From contig NZ_CP040078.1 in the NCBI RefSeq assembly GCF_005280735.1, positions 3,286,001 to 3,350,000 on the forward strand: a stretch of DNA of 64,000 nucleotides, given 5' to 3'. This stretch comes from Trinickia violacea. GTDB taxonomy: Bacteria; Pseudomonadota; Gammaproteobacteria; Burkholderiales; Burkholderiaceae. A program made the position numbers and the translations under genes. The notes beneath the pieces were generated by a model. The model ran no database searches. It had not been told where the DNA came from and worked only from the letters and a program-made list of their open reading frames with translations. Shown here piece by piece: positions 28,601-37,089 of the stretch (position 1 is its first letter; each line of letters starts with the position of its first letter).

Positions 28601-28747
28601 CGGCGCGAAGCATTGGGCTCGTCGCTGCTCGCCGTGTACGGCGTGTGGCAACGAGAAGGCGAGGTTCGTCACCTGGTTGCTCGTCGGCTCGTTGATGTCA
28701 CTCGCCTGCTGGGTGACTTGCCCACAGTCGGACGGAACTTCCGCTGA
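25601..28747 (+). CDS. dnaE2: error-prone DNA polymerase III alpha subunit DnaE2
   Basis: 1048 residues, full length for DnaE2. There is an N-terminal PHP domain (SNFSFLHGASHAEDL) and a C-family polymerase core with QGRGSAANSAVCFCLG (about 345) and the catalytic PDIDVDFEH (about 390). The helix-hairpin-helix and OB regions lie at the C-terminus (VRQRPGTAKGVMFMTLEDETG). It performs SOS-induced mutagenic translesion synthesis. It starts 3 bp after imuB. Confidence 0.95.
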   Translation: MTAPTLGALPDYAELQCASNFSFLHGASHAEDLAARAAQLGYVALAVTDECSLAGVVRAHVEAKKAGIPFIVGSHFRLTNVDASTALSFTALAMTREGYGNLSELITLGRMRAEKGSYRLATRDLDHPERPHTHLRGLPDCVTILSPEFPANEARLSTQVEWFARTFGDRAWIALTLHARAMDDIHRGVVERVATRHGVPIVATGAPVMHVRSRKPLQDVLTAIRLGRPVTECGYDLAPNAEQHLRSRLRLANLYPAHALAETVNIARHCIFSLDELRYEYPDELVPAGFTPETYLRQETYIGAARRWPAGVPHKVQQQIEHELALIQALRYEPYFLTVYDIVRFARNEGILCQGRGSAANSAVCFCLGVTEVDPARSSMLFERFISKERGEPPDIDVDFEHQRREEVVQYIYRKYGRDRAALTAAVTTYRPRSALRESGKALGVDLAIIDRVAKAHHWFDSSRDLLERFGEAGLDIEAPLIRQWAHFAALLLGFPRHLSQHSGGFVISRGKLSRLVPIENAAMAERSIIQWDKDDIEALGLLKIDILALGMLSAIRRALDLISEKRGEVFELQDIPAEDPATYEMICRADTVGVFQIESRAQMSMLPRLRPRCFYDLVIEVAIVRPGPVQGGMVHPYLRRRQGIEPVSYPSPQMEQALSRTLGVPIFQEQVMQVAMLAAGFSAGEADQLRRAMAAWRRKGGLEAYHERIVSGMLERGYDRAFAEAIFAQIQGFGEYGFPESHAASFALLVYASAWLKRHEPTAFACAMLNSQPMGFYSPSQLVQDAKRHGVRILPVDVTVSNWDTTIEGDGTDSPLRLGLSLIRGLKEDAAARIECARAVRAFRDVHDLARRAQLDRKDLQALAAANALRQLAGERRAALWQAVAAVPDRDLLRGAVDDDATPDLPAMTEGQEIVSDYRSLGLTLGRHPLALLRPRLEKMRLISSEALMRYRNGQLARACGIVTVRQRPGTAKGVMFMTLEDETGVINIIVWESVLEKFRREALGSSLLAVYGVWQREGEVRHLVARRLVDVTRLLGDLPTVGRNFR

Positions 28748-28775
28748 TCCATAACGAACGCATCGGAGGCGCAAC

Positions 28776-29687
28776 ATGAACATTCGTGTAGGCACGGCGT
28801 CGTGGACGGACCCGACACTGATCGCCAGCAAGCGCTTTTATCCGCCGGGCTGCACGAGCGCGGAGGCGCGCCTGCGCTTCTATGCGACCCAGTTTCCGAT
28901 TGTCGAGGTCGACTCCAGCTACTACGCGATGCCGAGCGGACAAAACTCCGTGTTGTGGGCTCAGCGTACGCCCTCCGACTTTGTGTTCAACATCAAGGCG
29001 TTTCGGCTATTTACGGGACATCAGACCGAACGCGCGAAGCTGCCAAAAGACATTCAGGCTGCGCTACCGCCCAGCGACAAGAAGAACCTGTACTACAAAG
29101 ACACGCCGGACGAGGTTGTCGAAGAACTATGGCGTCGATATCGGGAAGCGATCGAGCCGCTACACGAGGCGGGAAAGCTCGGCGCCGTGCATTTTCAGTT
29201 CGCACCTTGGATCGTGAACAATCCCGACGGCCGTGCTCATGTGGAGCGCTGTGCCGACGCGATGGCAGGCTTTACGCTGGCCACGGAGTTTCGGCATCGC
29301 TCGTGGTTCACGGAAAAATCTACGGCGTCGACGCTCGCGTTAGAGCGCGAGCATGGCTTAATCAACGTGATCGTCGACGAGCCGCAGGGGCCGACAAACA
29401 GCATTCCCGCGGTGTGGGAAGTCACGAACGAGGCGCTCGCTGTGATTCGTCTGCACGGGCGAAATCACGCGACCTGGAACGTGAAAGATGCGAAATCAGC
29501 GAGCGACCGGTTCAATTACGATTACGGTGACGACGAACTTGGCGAGCTGGCCGAGAGGATTCGCGCGATCGCCGCGCACGTTGCGCGAACGCACGTGATT
29601 TTCAACAACAACTATGAGGACCAGGGACAACGCAACGCGCGCACGCTGATTGGGCTCCTCGGTGGTTCGGTTGTAAAGACGACGTGA
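28776..29687 (+). CDS. DUF72 domain protein (YecE family)
   Basis: 303 residues with the DUF72 signatures VGTASWTDPTL at the N-terminus, YPPG, YATQFPIVEVDSSYYAMP, and FNNNYEDQGQRNARTL at the C-terminus. The fold is a TIM barrel of unknown activity. It starts 28 bp after dnaE2 and its stop overlaps the next start (TGATG), so it extends the damage-response operon. Confidence 0.88.
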   Translation: MNIRVGTASWTDPTLIASKRFYPPGCTSAEARLRFYATQFPIVEVDSSYYAMPSGQNSVLWAQRTPSDFVFNIKAFRLFTGHQTERAKLPKDIQAALPPSDKKNLYYKDTPDEVVEELWRRYREAIEPLHEAGKLGAVHFQFAPWIVNNPDGRAHVERCADAMAGFTLATEFRHRSWFTEKSTASTLALEREHGLINVIVDEPQGPTNSIPAVWEVTNEALAVIRLHGRNHATWNVKDAKSASDRFNYDYGDDELGELAERIRAIAAHVARTHVIFNNNYEDQGQRNARTLIGLLGGSVVKTT

Positions 29688-30851
29688 TGAGTGATCGGCC
29701 GCGGCGGATTGCCCACCTCGATATGGACGCGTTTTACGCATCCGTCGAGTTGTTGCGCTATCCCGAGCTGCGCGGACAGCCTATCGTGATCGGCGGCGGC
29801 CGCAACGCGATGCCGGAGACCTTGCCTGACGGGACGCGCCGGTTTGCGCGACTTCGCGACTATGTCGGCCGCGGTGTCGTCACAACCTCCACCTATGAAG
29901 CACGCGCGCTTGGCGTTTTCTCCGCGATGGGCATGATGAAGGCCGCGCAACTCGCGCCGGACGCCATCCTGCTACCCACAGACTTCGATTCCTACCGACA
30001 CTATTCCCGGCTGTTCAAGGACGCGGTGCGCACGTTCACAGACCAGATCGAGGACCGCGGCATCGACGAGATCTACATCGATCTCACAGACGTCGGTGGC
30101 GAATCCCGCGAGATTGGCAGCCAGATCAAGGCGGCAGTGCGGGCGGCGACAGGACTTACCTGCTCCATCGCGGTCGCGCCGAACAAGTTGCTGGCGAAGA
30201 TCGGGTCCGAACTCGACAAACCAGACGGACTGACGATTCTGACGATGGACGACCTGGCATCACGTATCTGGCCACTGGCCGCGAAAAAGGTGAACGGCAT
30301 CGGGCCACGGGCCACGGGCCAGCGAGCGCTTGGCCGGCATCGGCATCCACACGGTCGGTGAGCTCGCAGCGGCGGACCTGGGACTGTTGCAGGAGCACTT
30401 CGGGCGCACGTACGCAGCGTGGCTAACAAGGATTGCCAGAGGCCTCGACGAGCGCACAGTCGTGGTCTCGTCCGAGCCGAAGTCGATGAGCCGCGAAACC
30501 ACCTTCGAGCGCGACATGCATGTGCGCACGGACCGCGCTATCCTCACGCCAACACTGACGTCGCTTTGCGAGCGCGTCGCGGGTGACCTTATGCGCAAGG
30601 GCTATAGTGGACGCACGGTCGGAGTGAAGATCAAGTTTGCGGACTTCAAGGTCGTGACGCGTGACCTATCGTTACCGGAAGCAGTGATGGACTCCGCGGC
30701 AATTCGGCGTGCCGTGGGCGAATGCTTGAAGCGCGTGCTTCTCGACCGTCGAATCCGGCTGATCGGTGTGCGCGTCAGCGCCCTCGAACGTCGCGACGTA
30801 ACAGAATCATCCAGGACGCCGATTCAGGGTATGTTGCCGTTCGAGTGCTAA
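29687..30851 (+). pseudogene. dinB: DNA polymerase IV gene disrupted by a 7-bp duplication
   Basis: The N-terminal frame (29687 to about 30361) has HLDMDAFYASVE with the catalytic Asp, DEIYIDLTD and NKLLAKIGSELDKPDGL. The C-terminal frame (to 30851) has GIGIHTVGELA, the little-finger domain and a clamp-binding tail GMLPFEC. The join is at three tandem copies of a 7-bp unit (30302-30322). With two copies the reading would be GIGPRASERLAGIGIHT, the expected helix-hairpin-helix. A +7 expansion therefore frameshifts dinB. The start is coupled to the DUF72 stop. Confidence 0.85.
30302..30322 (+). repeat. triplicated 7-bp unit in dinB
   Basis: GGGCCAC, GGGCCAC and GGGCCAG lie in tandem. Removal of one unit restores the dinB frame exactly, so this tract is the cause of the frameshift and could revert by slippage. 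Confidence 0.85.
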
Positions 30852-31028
30852 CTTAGCGAGTATATTGGGTTCAGACAATCACGCGGTGGTTGATGAAGAC
30901 CAGGGGCAACGAAACACTCGCCCTCCAGCATCGATGCTGAACGCTCACGCACCTCGTGGCATGAACGTGTAAGACGAAGCGCGATGCACCTAGCCAAGCC
31001 CGCAGCTCCACGGAACACGGAGGTCAAC

Positions 31029-31322
31029 GTGACGCCTCTCGACTTTCAATCAAACCTCGCCATGCTGTTGCGCGACCTTCCGCGTGGCATGACGGCAGAC
31101 TTGGACGACGGCGTCGTCGCCTATTGGGATGGCCACAAACTCGTGTTTGCCTTCCTACGCGATAACGGAAGTGGTTTGATCGAAGAGGAGTTCGACCTCG
31201 CTGACTTTCTGTGGTCGGAATGGGCAGCGTCATGCGCGGCATGGCTGGCCGCGCCGCATTTCAGCGTCCGCGATGAAGTCTCATTGTGGCTGAAGGATGC
31301 ACCACCGCACGATGCGGGCTGA
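31029..31322 (+). CDS. hypothetical protein
   Basis: 97 residues from a GTG start placed 5 bp after a GGAGG box; an ATG at 30984 lacks such a site. The product is acidic with several aromatic residues (YWDGHKLVFAFLRDNG, FDLADFLWSEWAASCAAWL). No family is recognised. It is a stand-alone gene between dinB and the minus-strand island. Confidence 0.5.
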   Translation: MTPLDFQSNLAMLLRDLPRGMTADLDDGVVAYWDGHKLVFAFLRDNGSGLIEEEFDLADFLWSEWAASCAAWLAAPHFSVRDEVSLWLKDAPPHDAG

Positions 31323-31354
31323 TGCAATCTCCGTCTATTTCGATAGCGAGCGGT

Positions 31355-31533
31355 TATAACTTGCCATTTGGTGTGCGCGGCCTGAGTTTCTGAATCAGCG
31401 TCGACGTCAGCCACACCGCGATCAGCGCAACGACAAAGCTCAGGAACAGCATTGTGCTGGTCACAATGCGTCCCTGGCCGCGGATACCGATCGCACTGAG
31501 CGCCGTCGTTACTGGTCCGGGGTAGTGACAGAA
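31355..31533 (-). pseudogene. membrane protein C-terminal fragment
   Basis: The open frame without a normal start encodes TTALSAIGIRGQGRIV, then a hydrophobic helix (LFLSFVVALIAVWLTSTLIQ) and a basic tail ending NGKL. It looks like the last transmembrane segment of an inner-membrane protein whose upstream part was lost at the island boundary. Confidence 0.4.
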
Positions 31534-31554
31534 TTAATGCGGTCTACGCGTTTG

Positions 31555-32088
31555 CTAGCCATCGAAGGTGTCCTTCCACGCGATGCCAGTTCCAATCAAG
31601 TGCAATCGCTGCCAAAAATCCGCTATCGCTTCGACCTGCGTGCTGACATCAAAGCTGTCGAAACCGTCAAAGGGATTACCTTTGTTATCGGACGGGTACC
31701 GGAATCTTTGATCATGCGTTCTATGAAACTGCTCAACTGTCTCAGGAAACATATCGTCCGTTAGAAACACCTGTTCCGGAAAGGGAAACGCAAAATGATA
31801 GTCGCGAGACGGATACAAGGACTTATATTGTTGAAATAACGTCGCTAGCCGATGTGTACCCCGTGGGACGCTGCCCGTGCTTCGACCGATCGCCCCCTTC
31901 AGGAACAGCTCAAGAGCGTGTCGACAAAGATGAAGAATCACTCGCACGTTTGCGTGATGCTGGCCGAAGCCGTCCGCGGCCATCGATTCCGCCAGAACTT
32001 TGGCGGCGTCAGCGTAGGCCGACGCTAGCCACAGCATTTGGCTTGCCTCAGACTTACCGGGTAGGTCAGGTTCAATGTTCACGCTCAT
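31555..32088 (-). CDS. HEPN-like helical protein, last gene of the ietAS operon
   Basis: 177 residues from the start at 32088. The core (ASAYADAAKVLAESM, then ANVRVILHLCRHALELFLKGAI, then GTHRLATLFQQYKSLYP) has the helix pattern and the GxHxLxxLF element of HEPN-type proteins. Such proteins are often RNases or nucleotide-transfer partners in defence systems. A canonical RxxxxH catalytic motif is not clear, so activity is uncertain. It lies 73 bp downstream of a protease-domain gene on the same strand. Confidence 0.5.
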   Translation of the reverse strand: MSVNIEPDLPGKSEASQMLWLASAYADAAKVLAESMAADGFGQHHANVRVILHLCRHALELFLKGAIGRSTGSVPRGTHRLATLFQQYKSLYPSRDYHFAFPFPEQVFLTDDMFPETVEQFHRTHDQRFRYPSDNKGNPFDGFDSFDVSTQVEAIADFWQRLHLIGTGIAWKDTFDG

Positions 32089-32161
32089 ATCAGATCGCCT
32101 TGCCCGTAGTCCAGGCCCTTCGGTCACCAACGATATCTGTGGTCACGGCCGCAAGGACACG

Positions 32162-32464
32162 TCAACGTATCGGCTTGCCAACTGACGCGACCGAGACTTC
32201 CACCTCCTTTGCCTCAACATGCGTTGCAATCTCCGAGTACAGATCGACCGCGTGCCCGGGAGCCGACGGCGAGATAGCGAGTGCATATCGCGCTTTGTCG
32301 GTGATGCGCTTTTGTCCCGCGCGCGACTTCCACCATCCATCTATTGGATAGACAGCGATGGAGTCGTGACCAGCAAGGTCGATCGCTCTTCCGCGCCATA
32401 GGTCGCAATGCAGAGAGCCCGCTTGGATCGCCTTGGGGGCGTTCGAGAGTGTCACGGACGCCAT
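32162..32464 (-). CDS. stand-alone domain related to the IetS C-terminus
   Basis: 100 residues from the start at 32464. The stretch from IQAGSLHCDLWRG to KARYALAISPSAPGHAVDLYSEI parallels the last 80 residues of the adjacent protease (VMRGTVQHEILEG to KVKFALCVSLEVGVGSGIAVYQEI). It contains the YPIDGWWK motif seen at the ends of related AAA-associated subtilases. It therefore looks like a detached copy of the beta-sandwich tail, possibly a subunit or regulator. The start lies 38 bp after the protease stop. Confidence 0.55.
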   Translation of the reverse strand: MASVTLSNAPKAIQAGSLHCDLWRGRAIDLAGHDSIAVYPIDGWWKSRAGQKRITDKARYALAISPSAPGHAVDLYSEIATHVEAKEVEVSVASVGKPIR

Positions 32465-32502
32465 GCAATTGCTCCTTGGTGGCAGTTCAACAGGCAATCC
32501 CA

Positions 32503-35100
32503 CTACACGGGCTGGATGCCAATAGCCGGCATTATGCGAGCACGGATTTCCTGATAGACAGCGATTCCTGAGCCCACGCCAACCTCGAGCGAGACGCACA
32601 GGGCAAACTTCACCTTGCCGGCCAGCTCGCCAGCGTCTGCAGCACAGTTCACCTTGCAGACGAACCGGTCGCCATCGACAAATGCCACGGCGTCTTCGCC
32701 TTCCAGAATCTCGTGCTGTACCGTGCCGCGCATAACTGTCTGTTCGTGGGCGCTATTGAGGCGTTTGATGCGCAACTGCTCCTGCGGCGGTGTTACCCAT
32801 AGCTTGGCACGGCGATAGCTTTGATGCGCAAAGTTGATCGGAGACATCCAGGCCAGAGTGAGCGTCAACCGCCGCCATGCCCTTTTCCCAGCAAGGCTGG
32901 GTGGCAGCGGCGCAGAGAAGACAAACGCTTCGTCGGCGCCCAATTCACCGACACCAAGCAGCGTCGCTCGTTCAGCCGTGCAGGTCACGGCTCGATCCAC
33001 ATCGACCACGCCATACCCGAGCCAACGGGTGACGAAGTCTTTCTCGGCTATCCGCCTCGCACTTGCATTCTGATTTTGCTGGAAGTCCGGGCGTTGGGCG
33101 AGGAGGCGGTTTGACCATTCGCCCCATTGCGCACCATGTACCAGCAAGGCCTTGAGTAAGACCGCATCGTACTTGGCGGCTGGCGCATCGGTGACTTGCA
33201 CGCGCAGCGATTCGATCACGTCGTACGCGTGCGCCGCAGCGCGGCTGGCCAGCGCCGCGGCGTTGCTGGTACCGCGACTATAGGCTGTCTCGTTGAGAGT
33301 TTGCCCGGGTAGTGGCGGTACGGCTGCACGATGACCAGGTGCGGTGCTAGCCGTAATCGCATCGAGCACGCTTACAGGCGCACCCGCCACCATACGTTCT
33401 CGATGAAGCACGCGGCCGCCGGGCATCAGGATGTCGGGTTTGACCGAACGTCGATAGCCGTGACCCACACGAGACAGCGGGCTAATCCCTCCGAGGGCGA
33501 ACAAATCGAAGCGGCCTGGGACCACAGGAGGCTGCGCGTGATCTGCATGCAGGGCGCCGACAGTCAGCACATTCATGGCCTCCGCCGGCGCGATGAGTCG
33601 GCGGTCCATACTCTCGGCGGTCAGCGCCGTGAAGGCCAAGCCCGCACGGTCATCCGGCGTCATGCCGGGCAAGGTGTTGCTAGGAGTTTGCAGTGCAAGT
33701 GGGCGCACGTCATTGCCGGCGCTGACAATGAACAGTAGGGAATACCGAAAAGCGAGCCAATCGAGCAGGCGCGCCCAAGGAGATATCTCGCGCACAAACA
33801 ATCGAGTGTCGTCGCCGACGGAAAGATTGACGATCCTTACCGTCGGTGCCACTGCTTCCTGGCCAGCTTCCCCTTCGCAAATCCGTCTGACCGCACGATG
33901 GATCAGATCGATCAGCAGTTCATCGTCCGGCGTGTGCTCGCGACGGCGCGGGTTGAAGGTGTCCAGAGGGTCCGGCCGCAGAATAGGACGGACATACAGT
34001 TTCCGATCCAGCGGCGCGAGAGCTCCATCCAGCTCACCGTGCAGGATCAATGATGCCATCGACGTGCCATGCACGCGGTCCTTGGCTTCGTATTCGGCCT
34101 CCCAGCCATCCGGATCATCGACCATAAGGCGGCCTGCCAACAAGGCGTGATTGCTGAGTGGCAAGCCATCCAACAGAGCGATCAACGGAGCCTTGTCTGC
34201 CCCGGCCGGGATCTCTGCCTGCTTGATGAGTTGAGCCTCGCTCACACCGTCGGTGACCGACTGCGCCTTAGGCCGGAAGAACATGATGCGGTCCGATAGC
34301 ACAAGTTCCGGTGTCTCTCCCGCCAGGATGGTCGAAACAGCTGCCGCAGGCAGCTCAACCAGAAACCCGTGGTAAGCAATTTCGGGGATCAACGCACGGC
34401 TTAGAACACGACCATTCAGCCGCTGGACCAGCGCCTCTACCTCGACGCTCGCTGTCTCATTTTTCTGCGGTACGCTGAAGTGCCAGGCTTCAATCTCGAA
34501 CCGTATTGCAGCCATGCCATTGTCGATGCCATCCTGCCAGTAACGTCGCATATCGGCATCGACGCGATCGGCGACGCTCCAATGACGAATGGTGCGCAAC
34601 TGCTCAAAGGCGTGCTTGAATGGTGCCAAGCCTCGCGCGAACGGCTCATCGGGATTCTGCTGGTAGCGATTCCACAGCGCCAACAGTTGGGTCAGCGCTT
34701 CCTGATTGGTTCCGAGCAGGAAAAGACGTCCGGCGTAAGGCTTATGTTGTTGCTCCCTGCTTTCGGCATAGAAATCTTCGTCGGCTTCGATCTGCTCCTC
34801 GGCCCATTCGAGCAGCCAATCGAGGCCAGGTATCTTGCTGACGGCATTGGCAAAGTTCTGTACCGTGCCTGCAACTTCCAGCACGAGGACCAGCTCGGGG
34901 TTCTCCATCGGCGCGGCGTGCTGCAGCCTGAGGCGCTTCGCGTCGAAGGCTTGTTGCAGTACTGCCAGTTGTGGCGCTATCCGCACTCTCTGACGTCCAA
35001 TTCCAGGGAAGTGAACTGAACTACCACCCCCACCTAGCGAGTTCCGACCAGCTTCAGTTGGCGCGGAGAAAAAAAGAAGTGGATAATTTTCATTCGCCAT
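32503..35100 (-). CDS. ietS: subtilisin-like anti-phage protease IetS (S8 family)
   Basis: About 865 residues from the start at 35100. The S8 triad is visible: Asp311 in ALLDGLPL, His344 in DRVHGTSMAS and Ser612 in SRGTSNAAA, with the oxyanion Asn in VSAGND. A 300-residue N-terminal domain without signal peptide precedes the protease, so it is cytosolic. Paired with an AAA ATPase directly upstream it matches the IetAS defence pair reported in screens of bacterial anti-phage systems. The trigger and target are unknown. The start follows the ATPase stop by 22 bp. Confidence 0.8.
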   Translation of the reverse strand: MANENYPLLFFSAPTEAGRNSLGGGGSSVHFPGIGRQRVRIAPQLAVLQQAFDAKRLRLQHAAPMENPELVLVLEVAGTVQNFANAVSKIPGLDWLLEWAEEQIEADEDFYAESREQQHKPYAGRLFLLGTNQEALTQLLALWNRYQQNPDEPFARGLAPFKHAFEQLRTIRHWSVADRVDADMRRYWQDGIDNGMAAIRFEIEAWHFSVPQKNETASVEVEALVQRLNGRVLSRALIPEIAYHGFLVELPAAAVSTILAGETPELVLSDRIMFFRPKAQSVTDGVSEAQLIKQAEIPAGADKAPLIALLDGLPLSNHALLAGRLMVDDPDGWEAEYEAKDRVHGTSMASLILHGELDGALAPLDRKLYVRPILRPDPLDTFNPRRREHTPDDELLIDLIHRAVRRICEGEAGQEAVAPTVRIVNLSVGDDTRLFVREISPWARLLDWLAFRYSLLFIVSAGNDVRPLALQTPSNTLPGMTPDDRAGLAFTALTAESMDRRLIAPAEAMNVLTVGALHADHAQPPVVPGRFDLFALGGISPLSRVGHGYRRSVKPDILMPGGRVLHRERMVAGAPVSVLDAITASTAPGHRAAVPPLPGQTLNETAYSRGTSNAAALASRAAAHAYDVIESLRVQVTDAPAAKYDAVLLKALLVHGAQWGEWSNRLLAQRPDFQQNQNASARRIAEKDFVTRWLGYGVVDVDRAVTCTAERATLLGVGELGADEAFVFSAPLPPSLAGKRAWRRLTLTLAWMSPINFAHQSYRRAKLWVTPPQEQLRIKRLNSAHEQTVMRGTVQHEILEGEDAVAFVDGDRFVCKVNCAADAGELAGKVKFALCVSLEVGVGSGIAVYQEIRARIMPAIGIQPV

Positions 35101-35122
35101 AAGTGAGCGTTGCCCGTTCTTG

Positions 35123-36097
35123 TTATTGGTCGATCGTGAATCGCGTCTGCCACTGTTTGAGGCGTTCAACAATGATGCGTTTAAGATTGGCAGCAGGAAG
35201 CGCCAGAACGTAGCGGCGCTGTATGTCTTCGCAGAACTGCTCCAGGTCGGAGAAGCTTGACGCCTTGAGCTTCGAGGCCAAGGTCTTCGGCGTTATGCCG
35301 AGCGGGGCGTCCAGTCGCTTTTGCAGACGCACGAACCATTCTTCTTTTTGCGCCACGGTGGGCTCCGGCAGCGCGAGGCGCAACTGGAAACGGCGCCACA
35401 CCGCACGATCCAGCAGTTCAGCGTGGTTCGTTGCGGTCACCACGACGACATGGCTGGGCAGTGCATCGATCTGGAGCAGTAGAGAGCTGACAACGCGCTT
35501 GATCTCGCCGGTTTCGTGCGTATCCCCTCGCTCCTTGCCAAGGGTATCGAACTCGTCGAAGAACAGCACACACTGGTGCGTGCGCACGAAGTCAAAGAGC
35601 CGCTTCAAGCGGCCGCTAGTCTCGCCAAGGAAGCTGCCGATCACTGCCTCGTAGCGCACGACGAACAACGGCACCATCAGTTCGGCGGCAAGCGCTTCAG
35701 CCAACGAAGTCTTGCCGTTACCCGGCGCGCCAGACAACAGTACTCGATGCCGAGGCTCTACTCCGTAGGAGCGCAGCAAGTCCTTGCGATGCTGCTCCTC
35801 GACCAGCTCGCGACATGCAGTGAGTACGGTTTCATTGAGCAATAGCGAATCCAAGGTTCTCCTTGGGTCAACTTCGTACAGCAGGCCGCCGTGTCCGCCA
35901 TCGAAGGAGCGCACAACCTCGACCGAGCGTGGGCTCGACTTGGCCGATCCCAGGTTCTGGACCAGCCTGTCGGCCAGTTGATGGTGATGCTTGGCGCGCT
36001 CTTCAGCCGCCATGGCTTCGACGGTCGTGCGCAGCAGTTGCTGGTCGCCCTGGCTTCCTGCCTTGACTAGGCTTACGAGTAGGTCTGCTCGCGACAT
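35123..36097 (-). CDS. ietA: AAA ATPase of the IetAS anti-phage pair
   Basis: 324 residues. Walker A is GAPGNGKT (123-130), Walker B is VLFFDEFD (177-184), sensor 1 is in TATNH (about 224) and an Arg finger lies in AVWRRF (about 235). A roughly 80-residue helical N-terminus precedes the AAA module. In this family the ATPase is encoded immediately upstream of a subtilisin-like protease and is thought to control it. Regulation probably involves the XRE gene 49 bp upstream. Confidence 0.82.
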   Translation of the reverse strand: MSRADLLVSLVKAGSQGDQQLLRTTVEAMAAEERAKHHHQLADRLVQNLGSAKSSPRSVEVVRSFDGGHGGLLYEVDPRRTLDSLLLNETVLTACRELVEEQHRKDLLRSYGVEPRHRVLLSGAPGNGKTSLAEALAAELMVPLFVVRYEAVIGSFLGETSGRLKRLFDFVRTHQCVLFFDEFDTLGKERGDTHETGEIKRVVSSLLLQIDALPSHVVVVTATNHAELLDRAVWRRFQLRLALPEPTVAQKEEWFVRLQKRLDAPLGITPKTLASKLKASSFSDLEQFCEDIQRRYVLALPAANLKRIIVERLKQWQTRFTIDQ

Positions 36098-36145
36098 ATG
36101 CTTACCTTGCCCAATATCAGTTTCATGTGTGTACTACGGGTCCGT

Positions 36146-36466
36146 CTAAGCTGCAACAGTGATGGAAGCGCGGCTGGTCTTCCTTGCAGGCCTGACGACA
36201 ATCTCAACATGCTGACCGAGCGATACCAGCGCTTGCATCAGGCGTTCGAGCGAAATGTTCTGCAGCTTATAACGACGAACCTGCGATATCTTCGGTTGCG
36301 TCATCCCAGTAATTTCGGCGACTTGCATCTGGCTGAGGCCGCGTTCTTCAATCAACGCGTTCAACTTAATAGCAAGGATGGTCTTTGCCGACAGATCCCC
36401 CGCATCGTTAAAACCGGGGGTAGTTAGCACATTGTCTGTGCCGCCGTGCGTCTCTATGCGTTGCAT
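36146..36466 (-). CDS. XRE-family HTH regulator (HigA-like)
   Basis: 106 residues from the start at 36466, which has a GGGAG box. The Cro/CI-type helix-turn-helix (LIEERGLSQMQVAEITGMTQPKISQVRRYKLQNIS, about 39-73) is followed by MQALVSLGQHVEIVV, typical of antitoxin-like XRE proteins. Such genes usually pair with an upstream HigB toxin; none is seen here. It probably controls the ietAS transcript that follows. Confidence 0.8.
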   Translation of the reverse strand: MQRIETHGGTDNVLTTPGFNDAGDLSAKTILAIKLNALIEERGLSQMQVAEITGMTQPKISQVRRYKLQNISLERLMQALVSLGQHVEIVVRPARKTSRASITVAA

Positions 36467-36719
36467 CGTCATCTCCCGCCTAGTCGTACCGCGCCGTCAA
36501 CGACATTTTTTGCTCCCGTGTTTCGGGGGAGAGCTAGCGGCATTTGCCCGGATTATATCCGTTCATATATAAAAGGCAACCGACAACAGGAGCAGCGCCC
36601 GTGGTCTAACGTCACAAGGGGCCTGGTAAGGGAGCACTGCTTTGCAAAACCACGCGCTCTTGTCTGGCCTATGACACGCCCGCTCCAGTGGGTTGTGCGC
36701 CTGTTTGTCGATAGTCGGG

Positions 36720-36965
36720 GCTCCAGAAGCACGCGCGGCGGTGGATTCGAACGCGCGAACACGGCATCCGCCTAGATAGTCGGCTGTCCGGCGGTGCCGC
36801 TCATCACGAGCCGCCATAGTTCGCAAACCGCCAGATCGTCCGTGAACGTGCGTTCGAATCCACCGCCGCGCGATCGGCAAAGGTGCCGGCACCGAGGCTC
36901 TCGTCGAGGCGCGCGCCCCAGCCTTGATTTGCAAAGAGCGTTTCGAAGGTGGCCGCCACATACCG
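36720..36965 (-). pseudogene. decayed copy of the HNH-protein C-terminus
   Basis: One frame encodes ATFETLFANQGWG, LDESLGAGT, DRAAVDSNA and RSRTIWRF, which parallels ASFETLFANPRWG, LDVTLGAGT and APSRTIWRF of the HNH gene at 40258-40971. After a stop and a frame change the terminal motif GTAGQPTI-stop-ADAVFARSNP parallels GVPGQPHVRADAVFGLSNP. The catalytic N-terminus is absent. Confidence 0.75.
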
Positions 36966-37089
36966 GAGAAGGCAGCGGATCCGCTACCGCGCGCGCGACG
37001 CGGTACGCCCTTGCCTTCCGGCAGTTTCGCATGCGAAAAATCCGCCTTTCCGTCCACCGCCCAATCGCTACACCTGATAACTGCCCTAA

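Noticed and set aside
31355..36466. Retron or CRISPR components near the defence genes
   Set aside because: No reverse transcriptase, Cas protein or regularly spaced repeat array was found on either strand.
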